Of a DNA stretch of 27,409 nucleotides, positions 10,505 to 21,853 are shown one piece after another. The stretch's first letter is position 1; each line of letters starts with the position of its first letter. Both the position numbers and the translations under genes were made by a program. Under the pieces are notes generated by a model. That model did no database searches. It was not told where the DNA came from and saw nothing but the letters and a program-made list of their open reading frames with translations. This DNA comes from Mnemiopsis leidyi (Eukaryota > Ctenophora > Tentaculata > Lobata > Bolinopsidae), in the NCBI GenBank assembly GCA_000226015.1, contig JH153351.1, positions 224,688-252,096 on the forward strand, written 5' to 3'.

Positions 10505-11650
10505 AAACTATTATAGCACGAACATACGTGCGCGCGAGGCTCAAAATTCGGACAGTAAGCTGGTTACCGGGCGCTGCGCGGCTCTCTCTACAAGAGGTCT
10601 GGTTCCTAGGTAAAGTACTGGTCGCTGCAGCTCTCACTAGCCTTTGCTACATGTACTGTTTGTCTGACTTCGTCCGACCCTTATTTGTCGCGGTGATACC
10701 CGACTCACGCAGCTAAAGCTGAACGAGCTTAGAACGTTAGACGGATATAATCTCGTCAAACCCTCATTCGAAGCGAATAGAGGGAATAAAATGACAGGAG
10801 GGTGCGCGCTGCCGTACAATGCAACTACACGTTGCATAGCCCTGCTGCCGTGAAGCGGCAGCCTCCGTTGTCGAGGTGTTACCCGACCCGCGCGCGGCTC
10901 GCTGTTTTCTGCTCTCCTCGTTAGAACGTTAGACGGATATCATCTCGTCAACAGCCTCCGGCGCGCGGCGGCGTGGCCGCAATTTTTTTTTGGAAAGGGT
11001 CACAACGTGAGACAAACTAGCCTCGGCCTCACAGCAGTAAGCCTGACAATGTCAGGCAACCGCTCGCTGTGTTGCTTTAACTATAACCATGATCAGACTA
11101 TCAGAGCCCTTCTGCGCGCCGCGCGCGGCGCGTGCGTGAGCACCTAGTTTGCTTGACGTTGCCTAGCCCCAGCTGCACATGCTGCACTGCATGCTGGCGC
11201 GAAATTTTTTTTGAAAAAGGCCACAACATGAGGCAACACCTGGATAGGTGAACTCGCTGTGTCAGCGAGCTGGCGACCTGAATTTGTCAAACTATTGACG
11301 AGATTATATCCGTCTAACGTTCTAACGAAACGTTAGAACGTTAGCTGCGTGAGTCGGGTATCACCGCGACAATCAAACTATAATGTATAATATTGAATTG
11401 CTACACGCGTTGCATTGCCTGAGAGAGCCACGCAACGCCCGGTATAGTAACACGTTGATTAGCCCCGCTGCAAAGCGGGCAGCCTCCAACGCGCCCCGGG
11501 GTCACAACATGGGACAAATTACCGGGCGCTGCGCGGCTCTCTCTATGGAGACGGCGCTTCTGCAATGGTACATAATGATATAAAAAGCAGAGCACTTCTG
11601 GCGCATGAACAATGCGCGCTGTAGACTTTCGAAACTGTGACATGTGACCA
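10505..11650. repeat. GC-rich nested inverted and direct repeats
   Basis: The left arm at 10685-10759 (from 'ttgtcgcggtgatacccgac' to 'cggatataatctcgtcaa') is the reverse complement of 11294-11372. A shorter direct copy of the inner part lies at 10920-10952. Outside these, 'accgggcgctgcgcggctct' at about 10565 recurs in direct orientation at about 11520 and, with changes, inverted at about 11420. The words 'tcacaacgtgagacaaa', 'ccacaacatgaggcaac' and 'tcacaacatgggacaaa' recur at about 10999, 11221 and 11502. CpG and GC content are far above the flanks. I see no transposase, so this looks like a composite of non-autonomous elements. Confidence 0.75.
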
Positions 11651-11830
11651 TTGGCACATTGTGCAGTGCAAGTGCAGTGAGGCGTGTAATATACCTTTAT
11701 GAACGCGAATGTTGTTTTATCGTGAGTATTACATATTACGGATATGGCACAGCAGGACCTTCGCTTAGTTAAGCAGCATCTCTACCTCCTCGATAATATT
11801 TACATCCACTAAAGATTTTCATGGCGGACT

Positions 11831-11840
11831 NNNNNNNNNN
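11831..11840. other. Assembly gap (10 N)
   Basis: Ten undetermined bases follow a repeat-rich stretch. The true gap size is probably unknown. Confidence 0.98.
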
Positions 11841-13459
11841 AAATATTTAAGTGGCGTGAAAAACTTTGCGAGGTGATTTGTGACGTCAACATGGTAACGG
11901 TGGCACGCACCTGCACTATGTGTTAAATTGCTTTGTGACCGCGGACAGCGGACAGCAGACACCGCCATCTACCTACCTACCCACCTACCACCTCCAAAAT
12001 CCGACCACTTTAAACCATCTACTTTACTTTTTTTGCCTTCGGCAAAAAAGTATTAGAGATGGAAAAAATATGCCCTTAGATGCCAGCCTTGTCAGGGCTA
12101 CACAACAACAACAACAACAACAACAACAGCTGAGTTTTTTACTTTTGTGGTTAAAGATGTTTGGTGAAGGTGTGAAGTGTTAAGGGGCAGTGGCGTAGCG
12201 ACCGCCTCCGCTAACCCCGCTAGCTGGGGGGCGGCACCTTAGGGGGGCGGCACAGTGCTGCCTTACACATGATCTAGCCGCTTCTAAGTAGCTGAATCAG
12301 TGGCGTTGTAGCAGTAAAATGACGACCCTAAGTGGTGCCCCTGGTGTAAGAGCTTACTGGGAGCTATTTGTGGAAATATGTTCCAAAAATCTAAATAAAT
12401 AGTGAAGTTATTAAACCAAACACGCGATTTTGCTAGTCGCGCAATTAATCTTGCAAAATTGTCCCATACTTTTATGATAGTTTTGCGCCCCTTGGCGTAG
12501 CCGGGGCTGCCAGGGTATCTTTACGCCGCTGAGCTGAATACTCACATCCTAGTGTAGTAACCTCAATTAATGTACAATGAGAGTATGCTGCTTCAAATTC
12601 TACACAAATTTGAGTTGGTTTCAATCGTGCCTCGATGGAAAAAATTTCGGGGACCGAAGCGAGCCCGCTTCAGAAAGGGGCGGCAAATTGCATTCAGCGG
12701 GGGAGCAGCACAAAGTAAAGTTTCGCCACTGTTAAGGGGTCGTTCATATATGACTTTATCACCTAGGGGGATTTCCAAATGATGATGACTGATGACGAGG
12801 GGAGGGGGGTTTGGCCAATGATGATGTCATCAACAATTTTTAGAATTTATAGGACTTTTTTTTGACAATTATTGATTTCTTTTGAAAATTTTTATCAGAA
12901 TTTTACAAAATCAGAAGGAAAATTTTCAAGAAACAATTCTAATTCAGAAATCTGGTGAAAAACAGTGTTTTCACTGACATAGTATAAAGAATTTCAAAAA
13001 TGACTGCAAATTAAAAGACCAAAAATCAAGTTTTTTGACATGAAGTAGGGGGGTTCTGACTGGGAGGATGTCATTATGTTAATTTACCTCTGACATTTAG
13101 GGGGGGTTTAGTCATGATGATGAATTATGACGGAGGGAGGAGGGGGGTAAAAATTACTGAAAATTTGCTGACGTGGACGAGGATGAGAGTGCCAAAGTGC
13201 ACATTTACAGACTGGGTCAGTGAATTAGTGATTGTGATATGTGAGACCAGCCTTATCTCACAGTGGCGCTATTACTTTTAAGCATTGCATCCCCATACGA
13301 AGAAGAAGACTTGAAGTGAAGATTGTGAGGAGATTGTAACTCCTGAGTCCTGCCTAATGAGCTAGTGTATTTAAACTCTATGGATATGGGGCACTATGGA
13401 TATCGTATACCACCTCATGCAGGATTCACGGTAAATAATAAATGTTTTAACCAGATAGC
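11841..13459. other. Gene-free repeat-rich spacer before ARMC2
   Basis: Contents recognised: a (CAA)n microsatellite at about 12101-12129; a hAT-like miniature element at 12188-12531; and from about 12733 a segment beginning 'aaggggtcgttcatatatga', which looks like the end of another dispersed element. That segment is followed by two G-rich, 'gatgatga'-containing stretches (about 12770-12820 and 13090-13150) that resemble each other. No coding exon is convincing. The ARMC2 promoter presumably lies in the last few hundred bases. Confidence 0.55.
12188..12531. mobile_element. hAT-like miniature element, 344 bp
   Basis: The left end 'cagtggcgtagcgaccgcct' and the reverse complement of the right end, 'cagcggcgtaaagataccct', match at most positions. 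CAGNGGCGTA termini are a known style of hAT-superfamily non-autonomous elements. The interior has no ORF. I do not see a clean 8-bp target duplication, so the exact borders or insertion history are uncertain. Confidence 0.5.
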
Positions 13460-16400
13460 ATGGCTAAATCCAAAAGGGAGTTCTACGAACTGCCTAATAT
13501 TGCTACCAGCTCAGATATAATCAACGCTGCCAGGAACTCAATAAAAGCAGCTGCAACATCACGACCTTTTGTAAGTATGATATACAATTTATATTTTATT
13601 AGTATATAATATTCTCACAAACGTTTATTAAAAAACAAACTTTACAGTAAACATTAAACAACTCTTATTGCAGACCCCAAGTGAGGGTAAAAGGAGTCTA
13701 TTCACAACACGACCAACATCATCTTCTTCCTCAATAGACTTGTCAGAACTTAATGTCACTCCTCGAGTTCTCTCACCAATCGACTCGCCGAAAGCCCAAA
13801 AACGAAAAGATGGTACATTTAAATTGTTCTAGGAAATATGCTGTAGAGTAATTCAAAGGTGTATAACATTTACTTATTTAAAGACGACAGAACCATCCTG
13901 TGGTTGCCATAATATTTCAAATGATGTGTAATACATTATGGTTAAATATATCATCAAACAAAACCTGGTTCATGATTTCAGATCAAAAAAAGAAAGAAAG
14001 TAGTAATTTTGAGGCATATTGGAGATCAAAGATAACACCAATTCTTGGCACTTTGAATATGGAAATAGAAAATGTCGATATACTAAATCAGGTATGCCTA
14101 ACACACGGCTAGATTCTAATTATTAAAATGCTCTTTAAATCTCCACATGAGGAATTTACATGAATATAATTATGAGCCATTTAAGTGATGATCATAGGCA
14201 AAACATGCCTTGTAAGTCCCTGAAGTAAAACAATCTGTATCAAACCTCCTAGTTAAGACATCTGTTTAATGCTAATATTTGAGTCCAGGCGTATCAACAG
14301 GTTGAGGAGTTGTCAGAGTGTTTACTGCGAGGGGGGTTTCTCACAGGTTCTGTTCTTCTTCCCCACCAATACAAAGTTAAAGTCTTCCAGTGTCTTATAA
14401 ACTTACTTGATAAGAAAGATACACGCCTGCTACTTAAAATTTCTAGGTAATTTAGTCATTATCTAAACTTTGATCAGTTGAATGGTCTACGATTGGATGT
14501 AGTTATATTATTGCCCCTTAGAAACATGATTTATGGACCCAAAGTTGAATGACTTTACCGTTTTTTCATGCAGAAAGAATAGGATAAGATCTAAGAATTA
14601 ACTTTTTCCAGGTTATTACTGTGTTTGGGAGTTTATGAGAAGAATCTTATCAGTATTTCCAAACTAATATTTAAATTAACTCGGTGTGAGAATAATGATG
14701 CCATATTTCTTGAGGAAAAGACAGTGCATAGTCTATTAAATGTTCTCAATCAACAAAAGGTTTGAAAAATGCAAGATGTTGGAATTGCTTAGTCTTAGTA
14801 AATTATTTCCTGAATTGAATTGGTAATTTTTCAGTCTAAGATGGTTTTACTGCTTTTTATCTTTGAGCGGATTATGTTAATTTCATAAATTTTAATGTTC
14901 AGATTGAAGAAAATGGTCTAGCATTTGTCTACTGTATAGGGGCTTTGAAAGTCTTATCTGCAAACACTGATAACTCGATCGGTGAAATCCTTGTACAATA
15001 CGGTGTTCTTCAGGTAATAAGACAATTCTTCGCAGATATAATTGGTAAAAGTTTGTAGAGTTATAAAATTTCATGATGTCTTGTGCTGCTCCCAATAAAA
15101 TCACGGTTATCAGTGGTCTCACTTCTAAGAAGTAGCTTATAATTCCGTCTTTAGGTTCTTGAACGTCACCTGATCACATGCAATACAAGTAATGAAATGG
15201 AGGGTGAAGTAAAGAGTAACCTGCTCATACAGATCTTAGGAGCACTGAGGAATCTTTGTGACATTCCTGCTACCGAGAAGTTGTTAGGAGAAATGTCTCT
15301 TTGTGAACAGCTGCAGTACACAATGACACATCACTACAATGACTCTGAGGTATGATTTATTTCCTTGTTTTTTTGTTTTATTTTATCAGTGAAATAACAT
15401 AATAATATAGTTGACAATACTTGGTTTGAGAATCTAACTTTTTGAAAAAATTTTGTAAAATTTCTTGTGAAGCATTTTAATTGACTGTTTTTCGCCAATA
15501 GTATACGTAAAATTATTTCTGTTATCCAAGTAAAACCTATAAAAAACATCTCAATAAAATGCACACATTCCAATGATATCCTCATAAATATGAAGCTACA
15601 TGTAAGCTTTAACTTCTCCCAGGTGTTGTTGAACAGTTGCCGACTGCTCTCTCGAATGTCACTCTTCACTGAAATGTGTGCCATGTTGTCACACAACCAC
15701 GATATCCTGAATCTCCTTCTTAAAATAATCGATAACTACACAAACGACCCTCAACTTATTATCAGATGTGCTTTTGTCTTAGGTACTGTGAAACTATTTT
15801 AACTAGCCAATAGGCTACTGCGTACCCGAGCTTTTCACAAAAATAATCTACTCTCCATATTGAATAATTTGAATGTATCTACCCTCAACCCTTAATTTTC
15901 ACAATTCATTGTAATAGATAATTTTAACAAGCCACGACATCTTGCCTAATTTTTGTACTGGATCTAACAGGATTAATACGATATGTGCGAGTGCACAATT
16001 GTATAATCGCTAAATTTATTTGAATTTAAATTTGAACGCTTGTTGTAAGGCATGACTTACAGTGCCAAAGAAATTTTGGTATAATGCTGTTAATCTTGAA
16101 GGCCCATGTTTCGAATTCAAATGTTTCACTGTAACACCAACACTGATGATGGTGGATAAAAGAAAACTTTTACAGGTAACATTACTGGACAACACAGCCA
16201 CGCAGCCTTACACCTTCACGATAATGGTTCTATAGTAGAGTCTATGTTATCTCTCTGTAAAGGTTTTCTTGTTATTTTTATTACTTGGCATTGTAAATAA
16301 GTATGTAAACAAATGTGCTCAACTGCGAATGGTCAACATATTGATAACTAACATGATTACTGCAAATTGTAATTCAATTTTTAATGTATAATGATTATGA

Positions 16401-19110
16401 AAAAGCTCTGCTTCTAGTGTTTTCACTCCTTAAATTCAACTCATACCGTTATCTATTATATCATTACAGTTTATAAAGCAAAGCTTGTAGAAAAGACAAC
16501 AAAAGAAAAACAAACAGTGACCAAGGACGTTCTGTGTAAAGCAGTCCGTGTTATCACAAATGTCTTACAAGATGAGGTTAGTCACCTTATCCATCAATAC
16601 GCGGACGGAAAAAGTCGAACGCAATTCACGTACCTTTTCCGAGAAAGTAGCGTACGAACCAACTATGAATGAAATAGTGTTGAAAGTAGTCAAATAATGT
16701 TTGGCCAGGCCGTCAGGCCGTAAAGATAAGAGATCGTAAGTGTTGTGATTATTGCAAATTGGGCTCACTAAAGAAGGGCTCGCATAAGAATGATTAATCG
16801 TTGTCGAAGAAAAATTGAATCATGAAGTAACTTTTAATAATTTTCTATAAATAGAGAAGCTGTACCGAAAGTATCGTCCTTATCACACGGGATTTTTCTG
16901 CCCCGAACAAAATTAACTTTCCTACCTGGAAACGTGCCTCTAAGTTCTCTTTCTGCTCCTTTTAGAGCGATTAAAAAGTTATCTAATATGGTAACCTGGT
17001 GGTGTTGTGGTTTGATGCATTATTACATTGTCCTCAAAGATGGGAACTAGGTAACAAAACTCTTGCCTTCTATTCTTTAACATAAGTTCTGTTTTTCATG
17101 GAATAAACAATTAAGCAAAATTACAAAATATGATTTTTCAGAAAGTTGCGGTATCCGTGACTCCGCAACTCATAAAGATGTTTATATCACTGGGACAGAT
17201 CGCAGCTCAAGCTAAAATACATGAGGTACGACAGGGGAATAGGGATTGCGAGAACCTTAGTTTACGTTCAATCATTACTTTCTTTGAGTTATTAAAATAG
17301 TTAGTCCGCGAATAAAAGCTATTGCAGCTTGTTTAGGAGGTCACGAATTGAATACAGACCAGTACCCTTTAAAACATAGGTTTTAAGGTTTGCACGGCGT
17401 ATTTTATCAAATTCGTCAAAAAATGATTATCAAATTTTAGTTTGAATTTTTTTGAATAAAAGAGCTAGCGCTCGATCTTTCAGTTCAAGCATGTATCGCG
17501 GCCTGAAACAAACCATGTTACCTTTCTTATTGCAGATCGCGGCCTGAAACAAACCATGTTACCTTTCTTATTGCAGATCGCGTTGAACGTGCTGTGCGGG
17601 CTGAACAACATGTCGTTCTACAACAAAGAAGGATCCCTCTTTGTCAAACACAGAACTCTCCTGACTGACTTCCTCATCAGACTTCTCGCTGTGAACAACG
17701 TCGCCATCACAATAGAGGTTACAGCAGTCTTGTTCTTCTTTATTTGAACGGAGTAAAATCCAGCTAAATTCTAAGTTAAAACTAAAAATTGGACTTTTGT
17801 GAAGTTCAAGCAATTTGTTCTTTCGTTTTTAGTGCCAAGTTAGATTCAACTAAATTTAGACATTCAACAGTAAGCTCCTCGATTTTACACATTGTAGCAC
17901 GTTGTAACATATTGTAACACATTGTAGGAGACTGTAACACATTTATAACACATTGTAACGAATTGTAACACATTGTAACACATTGCTACACGTTGTAACA
18001 TTCTTCCAGACACTTGGCGTGTTAGGTAATCTAGCACAGTATCACGACGTAGCAGAGAAACTAGCGCAAGACAAACATGTGTTCGAGATAGCTGCTACCC
18101 TGCTGGGTAAGTTATGTGTTTCGTTTTCGCTTTTGTATAGATTAAACCTTTAGTTGTTAATCGTATTCAGAAATGATTAGGTGATTGAATATTCAGCTTA
18201 TGTTAACATGCTTATATAATCATCTTCTCAATAATTCTGTTACGTCAATTTTATTAGTTTGTTTTCGACCAAACGCCTATATCATTATTTCAAGCCAGCT
18301 CCGTCAGAATGCGGCAACTTCAGAACGTGGTAAGTTGAAGGACACATTCTGTTATATCGAAAAAACCAACAATTTTGTTGCAATTTCAGATTCTGAAAAC
18401 AGTGATCTGGTGTATAAATCGTGTGGTCTTCTTGTCAACATCACAAAATACAAAGAGTTCCACGAGAAGTTACCCTCAAAAATTGTAAGTTTGCATATTT
18501 TAAAACCGATTTTATTTGTTGCCATGGCTATTAGGTGTCTGGTAATTGAATAGCGTTAATCTTCCTATTATATTTGCGAACATTAAAATGTAATTTTTCG
18601 ACGTTGCGATTTGAACATAAGTTTTTGTAATTGAAAAATATTTCCTTGTGTTTGACAATCGTTACAACAGGTTACACAATGTGTGGAAGTATTGTGTGAT
18701 GTGGGAATGCTGGATGTAGAACTCTCCACCGTCACTCTTTTTTTACTCTGGAACATTCTCTATCTCAGTTAGTTCACTAGTGCTAACTGCTAATTCGTCC
18801 TTGTTGTTTCTTAGATATTCTGACCATCACCTACTTGAAAAGATAAGCGTTATTTTCTGTTTCCTTCAATATTGGTACTATCTCATTTATAACCTTTCAT
18901 TTGACGATTTTTCTCAAAATTCAGCTTACGCCTTTCTCCGCAGAAGAGATGAAGACCACGGAGGAAGAAAGGGCGAAACTGCTGACAGTTCTCCACGACT
19001 ACACAGACCACACGTACTGTGACACAGAACCCTGGATCACTCAGTTCCATCCCGTTGCTAAGCGACTCATTGGTTTGCTGGATCCAGGGAGTGAATTGAT
19101 GCCGTTGTAG
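13460..19110 (+). CDS. ARMC2: ARMC2, armadillo repeat-containing protein 2
   Basis: Fifteen exons: 13460-13570, 13674-13812, 13982-14091, 14289-14446, 14612-14759, 14903-15013, 15155-15349, 15623-15782, 16470-16576, 17142-17225, 17577-17717, 18010-18106, 18390-18484, 18671-18777 region (the donor gttagt follows 18767), and 18944-19110. All phases agree, giving 639 aa. The N-terminus carries the conserved ARMC2 block (S-D-I-I-N-A-A-R ... S-R-P-F-T-P-S-E-G-K-R-S-L-F), followed by a Ser-rich linker, then F-E-A-Y-W-R-S-K-I-T-P-I-L. The rest is helical armadillo-type repeats (for example L-L-I-Q-I-L-G-A-L-R-N-L-C and I-A-L-N-V-L-C-G-L-N-N). By established knowledge ARMC2 and its algal counterpart are needed for assembling or transporting axonemal radial-spoke and central-apparatus parts in cilia and sperm flagella. 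The protein is shorter than the mammalian one, mostly at the N-terminus, and looks complete and functional. Recognition is from memory of the family, without a search. Confidence 0.9.
17495..17576 (+). repeat. 41-bp tandem duplication of an ARMC2 acceptor
   Basis: Two identical 41-bp copies (17495-17535 and 17536-17576) each run from 'atcgcggcctgaaacaaacc' to 'tttcttattgcag'. The exon then starts with 'atcgcg', the first bases of the unit. Both copies therefore end in the same good acceptor. Use of the first acceptor would read ATC GCG GCC TGA, a stop after three codons. The second must be used for a full protein. Confidence 0.95.
17880..18000 (+). repeat. 10-bp tandem repeat in an ARMC2 intron
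   Basis: About eleven copies of 'acattgtaac' with variants (acgttgtaac, attgtaggag) end about 10 bp before the acceptor 'acattcttccag' of the exon at 18010. Confidence 0.88.
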
Positions 19111-19890
19111 GAGGAGGCCGTAATGGCTTTTGTTACAGTGCGTGCTTTACGTATTTGCAGTGTGTTTCCTACTCTGGCTGGGGTCGATTATCTAATTAAC
19201 TAATTATGGGTAATTGGTATGCACAGCTTTGGGGATCACCCATGATGAACCGTCGTGCTCCAAAATCAATTGTGGAGAAAAACTTAAAAATCATTTTGAG
19301 AAGATTCGCTGAAGTCTGAAAATCAATTTGAAGTCCAAGTTTATTTTAAAATCTTCCAGAATTCAAAAGCATCTTTTACCGCTGCTGTTCTTTTTTCTAC
19401 ATGATAAAAAGTAACCGCCGACACATTTAGTTTTACCACAGTAAGCAGTAGTTTTTAAGCTGCAGGTGGCTTGTTTGCTAATTTGTTCGAGTTTGAAGTG
19501 CGAGCTTAAAGAACGTTTCTTATTGCTGGTCAAGATATTTTTATTTGCTAAGTTATGTAAATTGTATGATGTACCATAGTTTTGTGAATAATCTTCTAGG
19601 AATTAGCTTTTTTTCTTGGTTCATAAATTTACGTTCGTCGCAACTATTTATCAGAAGTTATTCGAGTTAAACGATCATAATCCAAACGTGGTTGTCGATT
19701 TAAAACACAAACAATCTTCATGCCAAAAAACTCCAAATCCTTAAATTAACCTGACTTCATTTCAGTCCCTAATTGCAATGTCAGTATCTAAACTCAGATG
19801 AATGCTGCTACTTGAGTGCAACTGTGTACCCTCTACACTAACAGTGATACACAGTCCACACACACTTCTAACAGCATCTACACTAGCCTA
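19111..19890. other. ARMC2 3' UTR and spacer
   Basis: No coding exon is recognised on either strand after the TAG at 19108-19110. The sequence is AT-rich. A canonical AATAAA is not obvious near the stop. Confidence 0.5.
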
Positions 19891-19895
19891 CTGGA

Positions 19896-19990
19896 ACACG
19901 TAATATAAAAAATCACGTGATACAAAAATCACGTGATACAAGAACACGTGATATAAAAATCACGTGATACAAAAATCACGTGATACAACA
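19896..19990 (+). promoter_or_regulatory. Array of CACGTG boxes next to a start codon
   Basis: TCACGTGA occurs at 19913, 19929, 19960 and 19976 with ACACGTGA at 19944, a spacing of 15-16 bp. A decayed unit (aacacgtaatataaaa) precedes them. Each is embedded in a unit 'atcacgtgatacaaaa'. The last box ends 7 bp before the ATG at 19991. CACGTG is the E-box core bound by many bHLH and bHLH-ZIP factors (MITF/TFE, USF, Myc classes). That this is a promoter or 5' UTR element is inferred from position. It could also be simply a minisatellite. Confidence 0.6.
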
Positions 19991-21611
19991 ATGGAGGTTG
20001 AAGTAAAGCTGAAATCTTCTCCCCTGAAACATAAAGATAGGAAGATCGATGAGGGAGAGATAGAGAGAGAGCAGTATAACGCGGAGTTGGAGTGGATCAA
20101 ATCTCGTCCTCCTTCTGAAGAACAACTTGTAGGTAAATAACTTACATCCACTTGAACTAACTCACACCAACTTGAACTAACTCGCACCTACTTGAACTAC
20201 TAACTCACACTAACCTAAACTAACTCACATCTACTTGAACTAACTCACGCCAATTTAAACTAACTCACGCTAACTTGAACTAACTCACACCTACATGAAC
20301 TAGCTCACACCAATATAAAATAACACACACCAACTTGAACTAATTCACACTAACATGAACTAACTCGCATTAACTTGAACTAACTCGCACCTACTTTAAC
20401 TAACTCACAACAACTTAAACTAACTTACACCAACTTGAACTAACTCACACCAATTTAAAATAACTCACACCTACTTGAACTAACTCACACCTAAACTTCA
20501 GGCAAGCTGTTTATGGGCTGGTATCAAACAGAAGACATTACAAACTATGAGCTGTCAAGTACATACAAACATAAGAATCAGATAGATATGAAAGAAATAA
20601 TCGATGATATTCCTCGCTTCATTGCGTCTTGTAGAGAATCCTTGAGGAGCAAGAGGGTGTCGGAACTCCCTGATCTTGGTGAGATTAAATTATTATAAAC
20701 TTCAGTCTAAATATTTCATTGAAAACTTTTGACAGAAACAAGCATGATTCAAATAACAAGTTAATAATTAACATCATTCACGACATCATGTCAGTACAAT
20801 GAAGTTAATCAAAACTACAATAATTTTAGGTAGACTTCTAGAGGGACTCTACCAAGCCGAGGATTTACGTTCCTTCACCCAAGACCTCCCAGCATTTGTA
20901 GAAGATTGTCGAACATCTGTTCAAAACTCCGGACACCCTAATATCACCAACTCACCCCGAAATAACAAAAACACCACCAGCACAGCAGATAGTAACGCGC
21001 ACGACAACCGTCCTCTCTCCCACACGTGCACAAACTGCAACACTCTCAGTTCAGAGCCACAAACACTTAACGTCATGTTGGACTACCTTCTTGAGATATC
21101 AGTACCAGAACACCTCCTTCACCATTTTACCACCTTCAAAAACAAAGTTCAGAACACCACTCCACGGTCTAGACCTCAGTCTGCGCGGTCGCGCGCAACA
21201 CGTGGTAGCGCGCACCGCTGGGTTTTCATCCCATGTCATTGTGACGTTAGTGTGTGTTACGGGAACATGTTTCATTGCTTGGACAGCGTGATACCAGTAT
21301 TGGTAGTACCATATGAGAGGTATGAGAAGTACACTAAAGTGTGTGAGAACAGTTATGTGATAGTGAGGTTACCTTCCTGTGTTGACAAAACTACTGGGTT
21401 TACTAACTACTGGATTCAGCTGATTGCTAGGAAGTTGTCTCTCGAGCAGATCTGGATTGTTGAGGATCAAGTTAAGTCTTTTTATAGAGCTGTCCCAAAT
21501 CAGAGACTTCCTCTCGCCAAATCAGGTACAAATTATTATGTACAGACGTCAGAATTCTTGGGAAGGATTTGGAAATTTTTCCATCATGTTACAGTCATTG
21601 ACCAATTATGA
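19991..21611 (+). CDS. Unrecognised protein with duplicated exon module
   Basis: Exons 19991-20132, 20502-20678 and 20830-21611 (phase 1 at both junctions) give 366 aa; no known family is recognised. Exon 1 encodes a highly charged 47-residue N-terminus. Exon 2 starts G-K-L-F-M-G-W-Y-Q-T-E-D-I and ends I-I-D-D-I-P-R-F-I-A-S-C-R-E-S-L. Exon 3 starts G-R-L-L-E-G-L-Y-Q-A-E-D-L and soon reads D-L-P-A-F-V-E-D-C-R-T-S-V. Exon 2 and the start of exon 3 are therefore copies of one module, each entered in phase 1. After a Ser/Asn/Thr-rich linker with C-T-N-C comes a mixed hydrophobic C-terminal part (about residues 225-333). A good donor (atcag|gtacaa) at 21525/21526 would remove the last 28 codons, which overlap a small inverted-repeat element. 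An AATAAA is at 21673. The gene is convergent with the lipoxygenase gene. Confidence 0.6.
20136..20497 (+). repeat. 20-bp minisatellite filling an intron
   Basis: About seventeen copies of 'taactcacaccaacttgaac' with variants (ctacttgaac, caatttaaac, catgaac) occupy nearly the entire intron between 20132 and 20502. They begin a few bases after the donor and end just before the acceptor 'cctaaacttcag'. Confidence 0.92.
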
Positions 21612-21649
21612 TTAGCCATTTCCGACTCCTCCCCAAGAATTCTGACGTC
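21545..21649. mobile_element. Short foldback element (MITE family A, copy 2)
   Basis: The 23-bp arms at 21545-21567 and 21627-21649 (gacgtcagaattcttggg and its complement) differ at one base. Pairing resumes with a second block (ggaaat). The inner arm, read from the right end, 'ttggggagg.gt..gaaat', followed by 'atcat', resembles the arms at 25496-25599. The element begins 20 bp after the putative donor at 21526 and carries the in-frame stop TGA at 21609-21611. Confidence 0.55.
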
Positions 21650-21672
21650 CATTACTTAAGTTAATTTATGTC

Positions 21673-21678
21673 AATAAA
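21673..21678 (+). terminator. Polyadenylation signal AATAAA
   Basis: This is a canonical hexamer about 60 bp after the stop codon at 21609-21611. It supports transcription of the preceding plus-strand gene ending between the two convergent genes. Confidence 0.5.
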
Positions 21679-21853
21679 TCAACAATTTAAATTGGTCAGA
21701 AATTATATCAATTAGGTAATATACCCAACGAGATTGCAGCAAAAGTACTTTACATATAACAAAATGAGCAAATAGCACAACACTTTAATATCAAATTGTT
21801 CATTCATTGAACTTTTGATTTAATTCAAGCTGCCACACAACTTCTCAGCAGAT

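Noticed and set aside
11401..11643. Open frames on both strands in the GC-rich region
   Set aside because: They fall in inverted repeats with high GC, which lengthens chance ORFs, and show no domain.
12570..12782. Overlapping 60-70-codon frames on both strands
   Set aside because: No domain, splice or start context. They are probably part of dispersed repeat sequence.
15334..15696. 120-codon minus-strand frame in ARMC2
   Set aside because: It overlaps an ARMC2 intron and exon on the other strand and has no coding pattern of its own.
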